From the NCBI RefSeq assembly GCF_003386665.1, contig NZ_QTUB01000001.1, forward strand, positions 806,001 to 870,000: a stretch of 64,000 nt of DNA, in the 5' to 3' direction. Positions 28,763-37,820 of the stretch are shown in pieces. This DNA is from Xenorhabdus cabanillasii. Its GTDB lineage: Bacteria; Pseudomonadota; Gammaproteobacteria; Enterobacterales; Enterobacteriaceae. The position numbers were made by a program, and so were the translations under genes. Below the pieces are notes generated by a model that saw only the letters and a list, made by a program, of their open reading frames with translations, had not been told where the DNA came from and did not search any database. How positions within the stretch are numbered: the stretch's first letter is position 1; each line of letters begins with the position of its first letter.

Positions 28763-29647
28763 AAGAACAGGCAGAGAATCAGGTTATCGTGTTATCGATT
28801 GTAACAGTAATGCAGATAATTTATCTGATTAACTTATCATACATGAAACGGAAAATTGTATAGATATAAATGCGGTAGAATCTCTTTTAGAAGGTAATCT
28901 TGCAGCGTGTCGTATTCGTAATTTTTTATCAAAAGAAAAACGACAAAAAATCATTGATAATTTTTGGAATTCCTCTGCTAGAAAACCTCGTTTTGGAGAA
29001 GGTATTGATGGAGTAGAGGGGTATTTTATTGGAGCATCTCATATAGAAAAAACAACTCTTGAATATTTAGAGCAAGTTGAATATTTCCGTGCTGAAATAA
29101 ATGAATTATTTCGAGATACAATTAACCCAATTGATTTTTTTGTTGAAAAATAATCTATTCTCAATCAGAAAAGTTATTACATATCCGACCAGCAACTCAT
29201 CTCGGAATTGCAGCTGGTAATTCTAAAGCCGTTTACTGGAATAATTCTGGAGAATTTCTCCTATTACCCCATGATGATTTAGCTCAACTTAGTGATCCTA
29301 TGAAAAAATACTTTTAAATTCAATATGTTAATCAAGTGATGGCAGTCAATTTTTATGCGGAAGTTCCGCAAGGTGGAGGTCAACTGAAAGTGTGGAATAT
29401 AGATCCAGATCCCACTTCTCGTTCAGCGCTTGGATTATCTCATAGCGGCTTCCCATATCCAGAAGATGTTCTTAAAGAACATGAAAGTATGATTATTGAT
29501 ATCGCTCCTGGAGATTTAATTTTATTGAATGGAAATTTGACTCATGCTGTTTTAACGGGTAATGCTAACCAATTACAGGAGAAACGACTGCTTATTACAT
29601 GCTTTATGGGAATTAACAAAGAGAATGAACTTATTTGGTGGACATAA

Positions 29648-29964
29648 ATTTTGGATGTTTATTCTTAATTGAAAATCATTTCCTGTAAACTTGGCCAGCA
29701 ACGTTTTTGGTAGAGTAAGATGATTGAACAATAATAACGGTTCTGTCGCGTAACCATTCACCAGTCATGACTGGTGAATGCAGTTCTGGCAGTCTTGCGG
29801 GTACGGGACGCATTAGGTGATCTGCTTGAATAAAAATATGCAACACTCATTTATCATGCAGTATGGTAAGAGTAGTGGTTTTCCCCAGCCCGTATTATTT
29901 TTACTGAAACAGCACTAAGGCATAATAGTCATTTGTAAAACTCTATAACCAGTATCGATTTTTT
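29648..29964. other. Decayed gap with a possible P-loop protein relic on the minus strand
   Basis: On the minus strand a frame from about 29895 to 29683 reads GLGKTTTLTILHDK, a stop, then ADHLMRPVPARLPELHSPVM and TGEWLRDRTVIIVQSS. It looks like a coding remnant with a Walker A-like GKTTT, but I cannot name the family. The only other structure is the palindrome at 29755-29780. Confidence 0.25.
29755..29780. repeat. Perfect 26-bp palindrome
   Basis: CATTCACCAGTCA followed directly by its reverse complement TGACTGGTGAATG, with no spacer. It lies between the oxygenase relic and the RHS locus. A protein-binding site or recombination target is possible. Confidence 0.6.
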
Positions 29965-30210
29965 CTATTTTTGCTGTTTAGTTGATGTCGAGAGACGATT
30001 TCCAGCAGGATCATAGTCATATTTATTTGCACTTACCTGATCTGTTGTATCTGAAATGAGACGCCCAAGGCTGTCATAGGTATATGTGATAGTACTCTGT
30101 ATTTCAGTCATATTGGCTTGAAGAGATGGAGCAATCATAAAATTTATCAAGGCAAGTGTCATAGTCATTGCTATGGTTATAATAGATGATTTTTTACTGT
30201 TTTTTAACAT
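29965..30210 (-). CDS. Small exported YD-repeat (RHS-like) peptide
   Basis: 81 residues from the ATG at 30210, with GGAGG about 9 nt upstream; an earlier in-frame start (30261) lacks a ribosome-binding site. A signal-peptide-like N terminus (MLKNSKKSSIITIAMTMTLA ... SLQA) is followed by two YD repeats, YTYDSLGRLISDTTDQ and YDYDPAGNRLSTSTK. This is a miniature of the RHS repeat unit used ~40 times in the large neighbour. It could be the conserved end left from a second RHS gene that acquired a signal sequence, or a real small partner. Divergent from the RHS genes. Confidence 0.55.
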   Translation of the reverse strand: MLKNSKKSSIITIAMTMTLALINFMIAPSLQANMTEIQSTITYTYDSLGRLISDTTDQVSANKYDYDPAGNRLSTSTKQQK

Positions 30211-30548
30211 GTTATGTATCCTCCACAAAGAGTATTTTATTTTAAATAATAGAATCAACATATATTTTCAAAAATACATCAATTAAAATTTTAAAAATAA
30301 TTCTTTAACTAAACATTCCACACCTTTTTAAATGAAATGGAGCAATAATAAAACTCATCATAACAGCATTATCTTGATTATAATTTAATGATACTTGCCT
30401 GATTTTCATATCCTTTAAATATTATTAAATGTCAGTAAATTTACATATTTTGAAAAACATATTGATTTACATTTTAGAATCAAAATTCAATTCTTTAATG
30501 GAATATCTTTTATCTATTTTTAAAAAATATTTTGGGGAGGATACCGAT

Positions 30549-31043
30549 ATGTTTCAAAAATTATATCAAATTCCCTTTTGTTTAGGGATGCTCTTATTGA
30601 CGAGTCTGGGGAATAGCGCTTTCGCGGAAACTCCTTCAGGTTCTATGCCACCTACGATCAGAATGCTGAATATACCGCCTGTAACACCGCAAGAAGCGGC
30701 TGAATACCTTAACAAACGCGTTGTTCCGCCTTCTTCTTTACCTTCACAGACCAAAACACGGGAATATTCCAGTGCGCAGAAATACGTCGGAAAAGAAGCC
30801 AGGATAAGGCTCAATATTGAGACGGTACTGGGGCATGAGCCGCCAGTAGGAACAATTACAAAGTATGGTTTCAAACGCGCTGATTTTGCGTATAAGTCCT
30901 CTTCTTCAAAAGGTTCAGACAATACCGTTGATCATATGTTTGGCACAACGGTGATTACTCCAAAATCTCAATCCCCCTCTGGACAGATCCAGCCAGTAGA
31001 AGTGCCTGAAATCAGCTCAGTTCGGGAAGCTTTAACTAAATAA
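30549..31043 (+). CDS. Small secreted protein of the RHS locus
   Basis: 164 residues from the ATG at 30549, preceded by a strong GGGGAGG with 8-nt spacing; a much longer in-frame version from 30429 lacks one. The signal peptide (MFQKLYQIPFCLGMLLLTSL ... AFAETPSG) is followed by a Pro/Ser-rich, low-complexity, basic mature region (IPPVTPQEAAEYLNK, TVLGHEPPVGTITKYGFKRA). I recognise no family. It ends 60 bp before the RHS gene on the same strand, so the two are probably co-transcribed and it may help export or fold the RHS protein. Confidence 0.65.
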   Translation: MFQKLYQIPFCLGMLLLTSLGNSAFAETPSGSMPPTIRMLNIPPVTPQEAAEYLNKRVVPPSSLPSQTKTREYSSAQKYVGKEARIRLNIETVLGHEPPVGTITKYGFKRADFAYKSSSSKGSDNTVDHMFGTTVITPKSQSPSGQIQPVEVPEISSVREALTK

Positions 31044-31103
31044 ATTTCACTCTGAATTTATTTTATTCTGCATTTGGCGGTTTTTTAACAAGGATTGCTT
31101 ATC

Positions 31104-34100
31104 ATGAATAAATCTCTTAAATTCCTGTCCCAAATTTCATTGTCTTTATTCGTTTTTCTCGTCTCTTTTGCAAGTCTTGCTTCGACAAAAAACCAATTTC
31201 AAGTCACATCAAATCTCACTAATGCCTTAGCTTGTACGACTCCACCCGCCGATCCGGAAATCAAAGATCTGGCGCGTGCACTTAATTATGATATCGGGCT
31301 GATTTATGAATATGTCTATTACGGCATTGATTATTCGAACACATTCGGCCTGATGAAAGGTCCGCTAGGCACGTTCCTTGACCGACGCGGCAATAACATG
31401 GATCAAAATGTTTTGTTTGTCACATTGTTGCGCCAATCCTGTATCAAGGCTGATTATCGCTATGGTGTCACAGCGATGATCCCTGCTGAAATGGTAGCCA
31501 ATCTGATTGGTGTCGAGAATAATGCCACCCTGATTGCTCGTGAGCTTGGTAATGGTGGTATTCCTGCGTGTGTTAAGGTGGAAGGTAATAACCAGTGTGT
31601 TAAAACTGGCGGACAGGCAAAAACGGTTAACCTTCAGCATGTTTGGACGGAAGTCACACACGGCGGTAAAACCTATCAACTGGATCCTTCCTTTAAATCC
31701 TATCAACATTTTTCACCCATCAATGCGGCAGCAGTAATGGGCTTTGACAAAACGGAATTTTTAACTACCGCAACAAAAGGCGCTTCTTCCGTTTCTGGTG
31801 TACCTGCCAATATTAATTCGATCAGAAATCTGAACAGAGACAATATCCGGGCAAAACTTAATGCCTACGCAGAAATGCTGACCAATGAGATCCGTAAAAC
31901 ATATACCTCCAGATCCATGGCAGAAATTTTTGGCGGACGCAAGATCACAAATACAAATTATCTTGTGTCTTTTACTGCTACTGGCACGCTTTGTACCGAA
32001 ATAGAAAATTGTACCCCTATACCGAATGCGCTTAAAAGCGCTTTTACGGTAAAAATTTCTGATACGCTATCCTCTCCTGCCTCTATCAATATGACGTTTT
32101 ATGCTGATCAGATATCGGGCAAGCGTCTGACTTTAAACTATAATAACGCCAATCAGCCTGTTCTGACATTGGATGGCACTGTTATTGCGACAGGACGGGC
32201 AACAAAAACAGAGACGCAGCTCATCACTACTGCACTATCAACCCCCTATGTCAATTATAATAACCATACGGGACAAAATGTTGTCAAAACCGGCGGCACT
32301 TATTCCATTATCCTGGCAGCGGGTGATATTGGTCGTGATACGCTTACCCATCATCAAAATGATGCCATTAAAGCACGAGTTGCGGGAAAAGCCGATACAT
32401 CTGAAGCGGTATTGGGGGCCGGCCTTGCTGCTGTCGGGTATGCCTATCTGAGCCAGTCTAGCGATTCAATGCTGCTTACTGCCAATCTTGATAATGTTAA
32501 CACAAAGAGTAAATTTGCCGTCGGTGTTGCCGGCTATAATGGGAGTACCTATGTAGACTTTCCCATCTATCTTACAGGCATTACCGGTAAAACACTCTCT
32601 GTTTCTCCCGATAATCTTACAAGCACTGCCTTCAACAATGCCATTTTTGCAAGTTCCCTTGAATCCAGCAGTGTCAAACAGATCCAGGAAGTGGAGGCTG
32701 TTTCAACCACGCGTATGTTTGACTATTCCAATGCAAGCGGCATCGGCTTTCTTGAAGCCACACCACAAAACTGGTCTGCGGTCAAACGCTTCCTGATTAA
32801 CTGGAATGCATCAGACCTTGCTAGTATGGAAGCCAGCCTGGCGGGAACAGGGACAAAGAATTACAAAGTTTTTGTACCGCAAAACGGTTCACGTGCAGTC
32901 AATGCCTGGAATGGAAACGGATATTATCTGCTGACAAATGACAAAACACGACTGACACTCACGGCTAGAATTAGTGGTGGGTTTAAAGGTGGTTTTGCTT
33001 CTGAAAAAAGATCCTGGCTAGGCGATAAATGGAATATGCTCAAGGCAAGCACTCAATCCGCTTACCAGTCTTTCAAGAGTGTTGATCCTATCGACCTCCG
33101 TAGCGGCTATTTTCTTTACGACCATGAGGATATCAGCACAGGCTCTGCCGCCTATCCTTTCGGGCTGACTCTCACCCGCAGCTATAGCTCTGGCCAAAGA
33201 AACACAAAAACAGCACTTGGCTATGGATGGCGTCATAATTTTATGCTGAGCGCCAAACGTGACAGCGACCCTTATGAAGCTTTCGGTCAGTATAACCCCT
33301 TAGCTGCTGTGACATCCATCGTTGCTACACGGGTTATTCAGGATCTGGGAACCGACCCAACGCTTACCAATACAGCGATCTCCTCAATTATTGGTAGCTG
33401 GTTGATGGATCAATTAGTCGATAACGCCATTACCATTCAATCCAATGAGGGAACCCAAAAATTTATTAAAATTCCAACCGCTTCCGGAGGTGTGACCTTT
33501 GTTCCCCCGCCCGGTGATGGCTCAATCCTGACCCTTGGAGAGCGAAATGCCGTTACCATCACGGACAAAACCGGCATCATCACGCGCTTTGATAAAGAGG
33601 GTGATATTCTGTCCTGGGAGGATAAAAACAGAAATACAGTGACCTTTACTTATTCAGGTACTGGTGAAAATAAAAACTTAAAAACCGTTTCCAATGGCAT
33701 GGGGCGAAAGCTGGAGTTTTCCTATAATGGTAATAACCAGTTAACATCGGTTTCAGACGGTTCCCGTTCAGTAAGCTATGGTTATGACAGAAAAGATAAC
33801 TTGCTAAGCTTTAAAAACACGCTTAACGCCACCTATCGCTATGGTTATGAAGGCTTAGGCCTAATCACGACCCTGTATAATCCCGCCTTCCCTGAAACAA
33901 CAACGGTCAGAAACACCTATGACCATGCAGGACGTATTCAGACTCAGGCCGACCCTTTTGGCAATGTCTGGCATTACCTCTTTGCTAATGAGAGCCGCGT
34001 ACAAGAAACCGACCCTCTGGGTAACAGCCGTGTTTTCTACTATGACAGAAATGGCAACCTGATAACTCAACTTGATCAAACAGCTACTGCAACACGCTAT

Positions 34101-36938
34101 GTCTATAACGGCACAGGGCTTCTCACACAAGTTATTGGTCCTCGCGGTTTATCAGAAAGTTTCACTTATGATGATAAAGCCAATATTTTAACGAGAACCG
34201 TTTCTCCGTCTCCACAACGTATCGATTCTTTAGCCGGAAAGCCGATAACGGAAAGATGGACTTATTCCTCCCTGTCCCTGCCACTCACTCATACTGACTT
34301 TTTAAAAGGAATAACAAAATATGACTATGACGGACAAGGCAATCTTATCAGGACAACGCAGTCAAAGGTTGTTAAACCTGGGGTGGCAAACACACATGAG
34401 CCTGTAACACTCATAACCTATAATGCCCGGGGCTTACCTTTAACGATCACCGATCCTGAAGGGCGCGTGATACAGAATACCTATGATCCACGAACATTTG
34501 ATCTTGTATCAACGACATTAGATCCCGGAACAGGACGTTTAAATCTGACAACAACCTATGCTTATGATGTGGCTGGCAATAAGATCGCGCAAAAAGATCC
34601 TAAAGGCTATATGACAAGCTATCTTTATGATGCTGAGCGGCGCCTGACGCAAGTGACAGCGCCGGATGGGAAAAGCATTACGCAATATGTTTATGATGCC
34701 AATGGCAATCGGAGTGAGATAAAAATTGCAACAGGTGATACACAGTCGCCCTTTCTTGTCACAAAGACGAAATATAACGCGGCCAATAACCCGCTTGTCG
34801 TGACAGAGCCGGATGGCAAAGCAACGACGACAACTTATGATGTCTTAAATCGTGTTGATACCGTTACTTCATCATCAGGACGGCGCACCCGAACAACCTA
34901 TGATGCAGCCTCCCGTCCCGTCAAGATTATTGATGAAATTGCCAATGAGCATGATGCCTCAATCACGAAAAATCTTGGGGCTGTTGTACGGGAAACGCGT
35001 AGCTATCATCCGGGAGGTCTTCCGGCAACGCTTACCGATGCTAACAACAATACAATCTCCTACAGATATGACGTGTTTGAGCGCCTGAATGAGATCCATT
35101 ACCCTGATGGCTCTCTCGATATATATGTATACAACTCTATGGGGCAAGTAGGGATTTTCCAGCGCCGCGATGGAAGTCAATTCTGGTATGAATATGATAA
35201 TCTTGATAGGCTGATAAGAAAAAAACAAAAAAATCCGGATAATCAGAATATTACCAGTTATGAATATGACTATAGCGGGCGTCTTCTCTCCCTGACCCCC
35301 AGTGCCAATCCGGAGTTTGCCGTTTCCTATACTTACGATGCGGCTGGGCGGCCCACCTCCGAAACAACGGCGTTATTTGGTACGACGCAATTCGCTCTCG
35401 ATAATAATGGCAACCGCGTTTCCATGACCTTGCCTTCCCGTGCCGGTGGACTTAATGTGACGCGGATTTATGATACGCTGAACCGCCTAACTGGGGTTTA
35501 TCAAGGCGCAGAAACAGCCGCATCGCCCATCGTTCACTATACTTATGATCCTGCTGGCAGGCGTACCCGTGCTGTTTATGGCAATCTTCAATCTCCCCTT
35601 GCTGAAACAACGCTGAAATATAATCAGGCCAGTCTGCCAACAACCCTAACCTATCAGTGGAGCGACTCGCAGCTAAATGTCGGTTATCAGTACAATGCTG
35701 ATCGCCAAAAAACGCAAGTGAGCCTTTCGGATAAAAGTTTTGCACCAGTAGTATCACCTGATTCACATCAAACCTATAAAAGCAACAATCTTAATCAGTA
35801 TACAACGATCAATGACTCGGTTCTTGAATATGATAAGCGCGGTAATCTCATCAAAAATGGGGAGTGGTCTTACTTATATGATGCGGAAAACAAGCTCGTT
35901 AGTGCTGAAAAAGCCGGTATGAAGCTTGAATTTGGTTATGATGCATTAAACCGACGTATTACCAAAAAGGTGACTAAAGATAATGTCACAACCACTTATT
36001 CCTATCTCAGTGTCGGTGATCAAGAAATGGCGGTATTTAGTGGTGATGCTAGCGACATCTATATCTATGGCGCCGGTCTTGATGAAGTGGTTGCTGATAT
36101 TACAACGCGTGGCCATAATTTCTATTTTCAGGACGCATTAGGCTCGACCATTGCCCTCACAAATGCGAAAGGTGAGGTAATAGAAAAACACAGCTATACT
36201 GCCTATGGGTTAGAGAGTGATTCCGGTAATGCGGCTTTCCGCTTTGCCGGTCGGCGTATTGACCCTGAAACAGGCCTGTCATACAACCGGGCACGCTATT
36301 ATTCTCCCGTTCTGGGGCGCTTTTTGCAGACTGACCCCGCTGGAACAGAGGGTGGTCTGAATCTCTACGCCTATACCGGCAACGACCCCGTTAACCTTGT
36401 TGACCCGACAGGACAGTGGGCAGAAGCTAGCATATCAACCGCCAATGCGATTATACCCGGCGCATACAACATGGATATTGCGCAAAGGTACTATAGCGCC
36501 GGGAATTATGGGATGGCTGGGTTTTATGCAGCAGCAGCATTAGGCGATGCCGCATTGATGGGGGCATCAACAAAGTTGATGCTTGGAATGAAAACGGCTG
36601 GTGAACTTGCGATACAGAGTGGGAAAGCCATAATAGACTCACCAACCGTTCAACGTGGAATGCAGGGTATCTACGAGTTTATTGGTGTCTCTGGCAAAAA
36701 ATATGTCGGTCAGTCATCAAATATTCCAATACGCCTTGAACAGCATCTGCGTTCTGGTAAGCTGCCGGCTGGCACTCCAGTCACAACAACGCCTGTTCCA
36801 GGAGGAAAACTGCAAAGGGAGATTGCGGAACAAAAAAGAATAAATGAGCTTGGAGGGATAAAACTTCCAGACGGTACTCAGAATCTAGAAAATAAAGTCA
36901 ATCCAATCGGTCCAAAAAGGGAGCATCTTTTAAAATGA
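31104..36938 (+). CDS. Secreted RHS/YD-repeat polymorphic toxin with GIY-YIG nuclease tip
   Basis: 1944 residues from the ATG at 31104 (AGGA upstream). Order of parts: signal peptide (1-30); transglutaminase-like domain (about 60-200) keeping His in LQHVWTEV and Asp in YQLDPSFK but with GNNMDQ where the catalytic Cys is expected; a beta-rich region; the pre-RHS block DPIDLRSGYFLYDHEDIS; about 40 YD repeats (roughly 770-1720); the RHS-associated core RYYSPVLGRFLQTDPAG and LNLYAYTGNDPVNLVDP (about 1730-1770). The last 90 residues (1855-1944) start GIYEFIGVSGKKYVGQSS with RLEQHL following, a GIY-YIG endonuclease pattern. The RHS shell is expected to enclose the toxin. The stop overlaps the next gene by 4 bp. 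Confidence 0.88.
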   Translation: MNKSLKFLSQISLSLFVFLVSFASLASTKNQFQVTSNLTNALACTTPPADPEIKDLARALNYDIGLIYEYVYYGIDYSNTFGLMKGPLGTFLDRRGNNMDQNVLFVTLLRQSCIKADYRYGVTAMIPAEMVANLIGVENNATLIARELGNGGIPACVKVEGNNQCVKTGGQAKTVNLQHVWTEVTHGGKTYQLDPSFKSYQHFSPINAAAVMGFDKTEFLTTATKGASSVSGVPANINSIRNLNRDNIRAKLNAYAEMLTNEIRKTYTSRSMAEIFGGRKITNTNYLVSFTATGTLCTEIENCTPIPNALKSAFTVKISDTLSSPASINMTFYADQISGKRLTLNYNNANQPVLTLDGTVIATGRATKTETQLITTALSTPYVNYNNHTGQNVVKTGGTYSIILAAGDIGRDTLTHHQNDAIKARVAGKADTSEAVLGAGLAAVGYAYLSQSSDSMLLTANLDNVNTKSKFAVGVAGYNGSTYVDFPIYLTGITGKTLSVSPDNLTSTAFNNAIFASSLESSSVKQIQEVEAVSTTRMFDYSNASGIGFLEATPQNWSAVKRFLINWNASDLASMEASLAGTGTKNYKVFVPQNGSRAVNAWNGNGYYLLTNDKTRLTLTARISGGFKGGFASEKRSWLGDKWNMLKASTQSAYQSFKSVDPIDLRSGYFLYDHEDISTGSAAYPFGLTLTRSYSSGQRNTKTALGYGWRHNFMLSAKRDSDPYEAFGQYNPLAAVTSIVATRVIQDLGTDPTLTNTAISSIIGSWLMDQLVDNAITIQSNEGTQKFIKIPTASGGVTFVPPPGDGSILTLGERNAVTITDKTGIITRFDKEGDILSWEDKNRNTVTFTYSGTGENKNLKTVSNGMGRKLEFSYNGNNQLTSVSDGSRSVSYGYDRKDNLLSFKNTLNATYRYGYEGLGLITTLYNPAFPETTTVRNTYDHAGRIQTQADPFGNVWHYLFANESRVQETDPLGNSRVFYYDRNGNLITQLDQTATATRYVYNGTGLLTQVIGPRGLSESFTYDDKANILTRTVSPSPQRIDSLAGKPITERWTYSSLSLPLTHTDFLKGITKYDYDGQGNLIRTTQSKVVKPGVANTHEPVTLITYNARGLPLTITDPEGRVIQNTYDPRTFDLVSTTLDPGTGRLNLTTTYAYDVAGNKIAQKDPKGYMTSYLYDAERRLTQVTAPDGKSITQYVYDANGNRSEIKIATGDTQSPFLVTKTKYNAANNPLVVTEPDGKATTTTYDVLNRVDTVTSSSGRRTRTTYDAASRPVKIIDEIANEHDASITKNLGAVVRETRSYHPGGLPATLTDANNNTISYRYDVFERLNEIHYPDGSLDIYVYNSMGQVGIFQRRDGSQFWYEYDNLDRLIRKKQKNPDNQNITSYEYDYSGRLLSLTPSANPEFAVSYTYDAAGRPTSETTALFGTTQFALDNNGNRVSMTLPSRAGGLNVTRIYDTLNRLTGVYQGAETAASPIVHYTYDPAGRRTRAVYGNLQSPLAETTLKYNQASLPTTLTYQWSDSQLNVGYQYNADRQKTQVSLSDKSFAPVVSPDSHQTYKSNNLNQYTTINDSVLEYDKRGNLIKNGEWSYLYDAENKLVSAEKAGMKLEFGYDALNRRITKKVTKDNVTTTYSYLSVGDQEMAVFSGDASDIYIYGAGLDEVVADITTRGHNFYFQDALGSTIALTNAKGEVIEKHSYTAYGLESDSGNAAFRFAGRRIDPETGLSYNRARYYSPVLGRFLQTDPAGTEGGLNLYAYTGNDPVNLVDPTGQWAEASISTANAIIPGAYNMDIAQRYYSAGNYGMAGFYAAAALGDAALMGASTKLMLGMKTAGELAIQSGKAIIDSPTVQRGMQGIYEFIGVSGKKYVGQSSNIPIRLEQHLRSGKLPAGTPVTTTPVPGGKLQREIAEQKRINELGGIKLPDGTQNLENKVNPIGPKREHLLK

Positions 36939-37795
36939 CAACATCCGAAGTTACCTATGAAGAAGGGCGATATGGTGTTTTGGCCGTTGTGCGCTCGGAA
37001 TGGAATAAAAGAATAGAAGAGGAGATCTTAAGAAAAAGCTGCACCGAAATCGAGTTCAATCATGCCAAGGGCTGGAAACTAGGAGGGGATGAACTCCCCT
37101 CACTTGAGGCATTTCCTGATCTTTTAGGCATATCGATCCTTGGTTTTAATATAAAGTCCATTGATTCAATTCATTTATTAAAAAAATTACGCTATCTCGG
37201 AATTAGCACTTATTGTAATACACCGATACGGTTTGAAAATTTTCCTGACCTGGAAGGGTGCAGTTTTGATTGGCGTAAAAAATCGGATTCGCTATTTGAA
37301 TGCAGAAGCCTGAAAGGCCTTGGTCTTGGTAAATATCCTTATAATGATCTGAAACCATTTCAGTTTCTAACGAAACTCGAAAGGCTGACGCTGATGACTT
37401 CAAGGATTAAATCCTTGGGAGGAATAGATCACCTTAAAAACATTACATACTTAAGTCTAGCAAACTTAAGGGGGTTGACATCTCTTGATGGTATGGAACA
37501 TTTATCAAAACTGGAAAATCTAGATATTGATACGTGCAGAAAGATTACCCATATTAATCAACTGGAAAAGCTTGAAAATCTGAAAGAGGTTTTTATAAAC
37601 AACTGCAATGAGATTGAATCCCTCAAGCCCTTAAGGCACCTAAAAAAGCTTGAAAAGGTTGCCTTTGTTGAATCCACCAATATTGTTGATGGTGACTTAT
37701 CGCCATTGCTGGGTCGTAACCCCCCTTTGGCTACAATAGCATTTATGGAGCGCAAGCATTATTCCCATAATCGGGAAGATTTTAAATGTAACTGA
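36935..37795 (+). CDS. Leucine-rich-repeat protein, probable immunity protein for the RHS toxin
   Basis: 286 residues, cytoplasmic (no signal peptide). Its ATG overlaps the RHS stop (ATGA), the arrangement of toxin/immunity pairs. From about residue 55 to 260 it consists of irregular LRR units: LKGLGLGKYPYNDLKPF, LERLTLMTSRIKSLGGI, ITYLSLANLRGLTSLDGM, LENLDIDTCRKITHI, LKEVFINNCNEIESLKP. The N terminus (SEVTYEEGRYGVLAVV) and the concave LRR surface could mask the nuclease. The immunity role is inferred from position and from the common need to neutralise a nuclease tip; no tested homologue is known to me. Confidence 0.75.
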   Translation: MTTSEVTYEEGRYGVLAVVRSEWNKRIEEEILRKSCTEIEFNHAKGWKLGGDELPSLEAFPDLLGISILGFNIKSIDSIHLLKKLRYLGISTYCNTPIRFENFPDLEGCSFDWRKKSDSLFECRSLKGLGLGKYPYNDLKPFQFLTKLERLTLMTSRIKSLGGIDHLKNITYLSLANLRGLTSLDGMEHLSKLENLDIDTCRKITHINQLEKLENLKEVFINNCNEIESLKPLRHLKKLEKVAFVESTNIVDGDLSPLLGRNPPLATIAFMERKHYSHNREDFKCN

Positions 37796-37820
37796 TTGGC
37801 TTACGATTCTGCCCGCTTAT

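Larger units (their letters stand above)
27754..28834 (-). mobile_element. IS630-family insertion sequence, copy 2 (1081 bp, inverted)
   Basis: Same length and same predicted proteins as copy 1, in opposite orientation, flanked by TA at 27752-27753 and 28835-28836. Removing it with one TA restores the oxygenase-like frame (SEF-IIHETE). The two copies bracket 1392 bp containing the desaturase relic, which homologous recombination could invert. Confidence 0.92.
27735..29647 (+). pseudogene. 2OG-Fe(II) oxygenase-like protein, broken by IS630, a frameshift and a stop
   Basis: AGGA at 27725-27728 precedes a TTG start at 27735 (LKKSEF). An IS630 copy then occupies 27754-28834, after which the frame resumes as IIHETENCIDINAVESLLEG. 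A one-base loss in an A-run near 29147 shifts the frame at VEK / [22 protein letters not shown] at about 29315 interrupts KKYF / IQYVNQVMAVNFYAEVP. The C-terminal GGGQLKVWN and PGDLILLNGNLTHAV resemble the GG-strand and distal His of 2OG-Fe(II) dioxygenases. The family call is moderate because the proximal H-x-D motif is not obvious. The reconstructed length is about 275 residues. Confidence 0.6.

Noticed and set aside
22921..29647. Programmed recoding (stop read-through) in the relic pathway genes
   Set aside because: Both TGA and TAA are involved, no shared context follows them, and two genes also carry IS insertions; decay is simpler.
29648..29964. Named gene for the GKTTT-containing minus-strand fragment
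   Set aside because: A stop splits it and no family could be recognised, so it is listed only as a possible relic.
31104..36938. Possible TccC-type subunit of an insecticidal Tc toxin
   Set aside because: TccC proteins also carry RHS repeats and variable tips, but this one has a Sec signal peptide and a transglutaminase-like N-terminal region, and no tcA/tcB genes are nearby.
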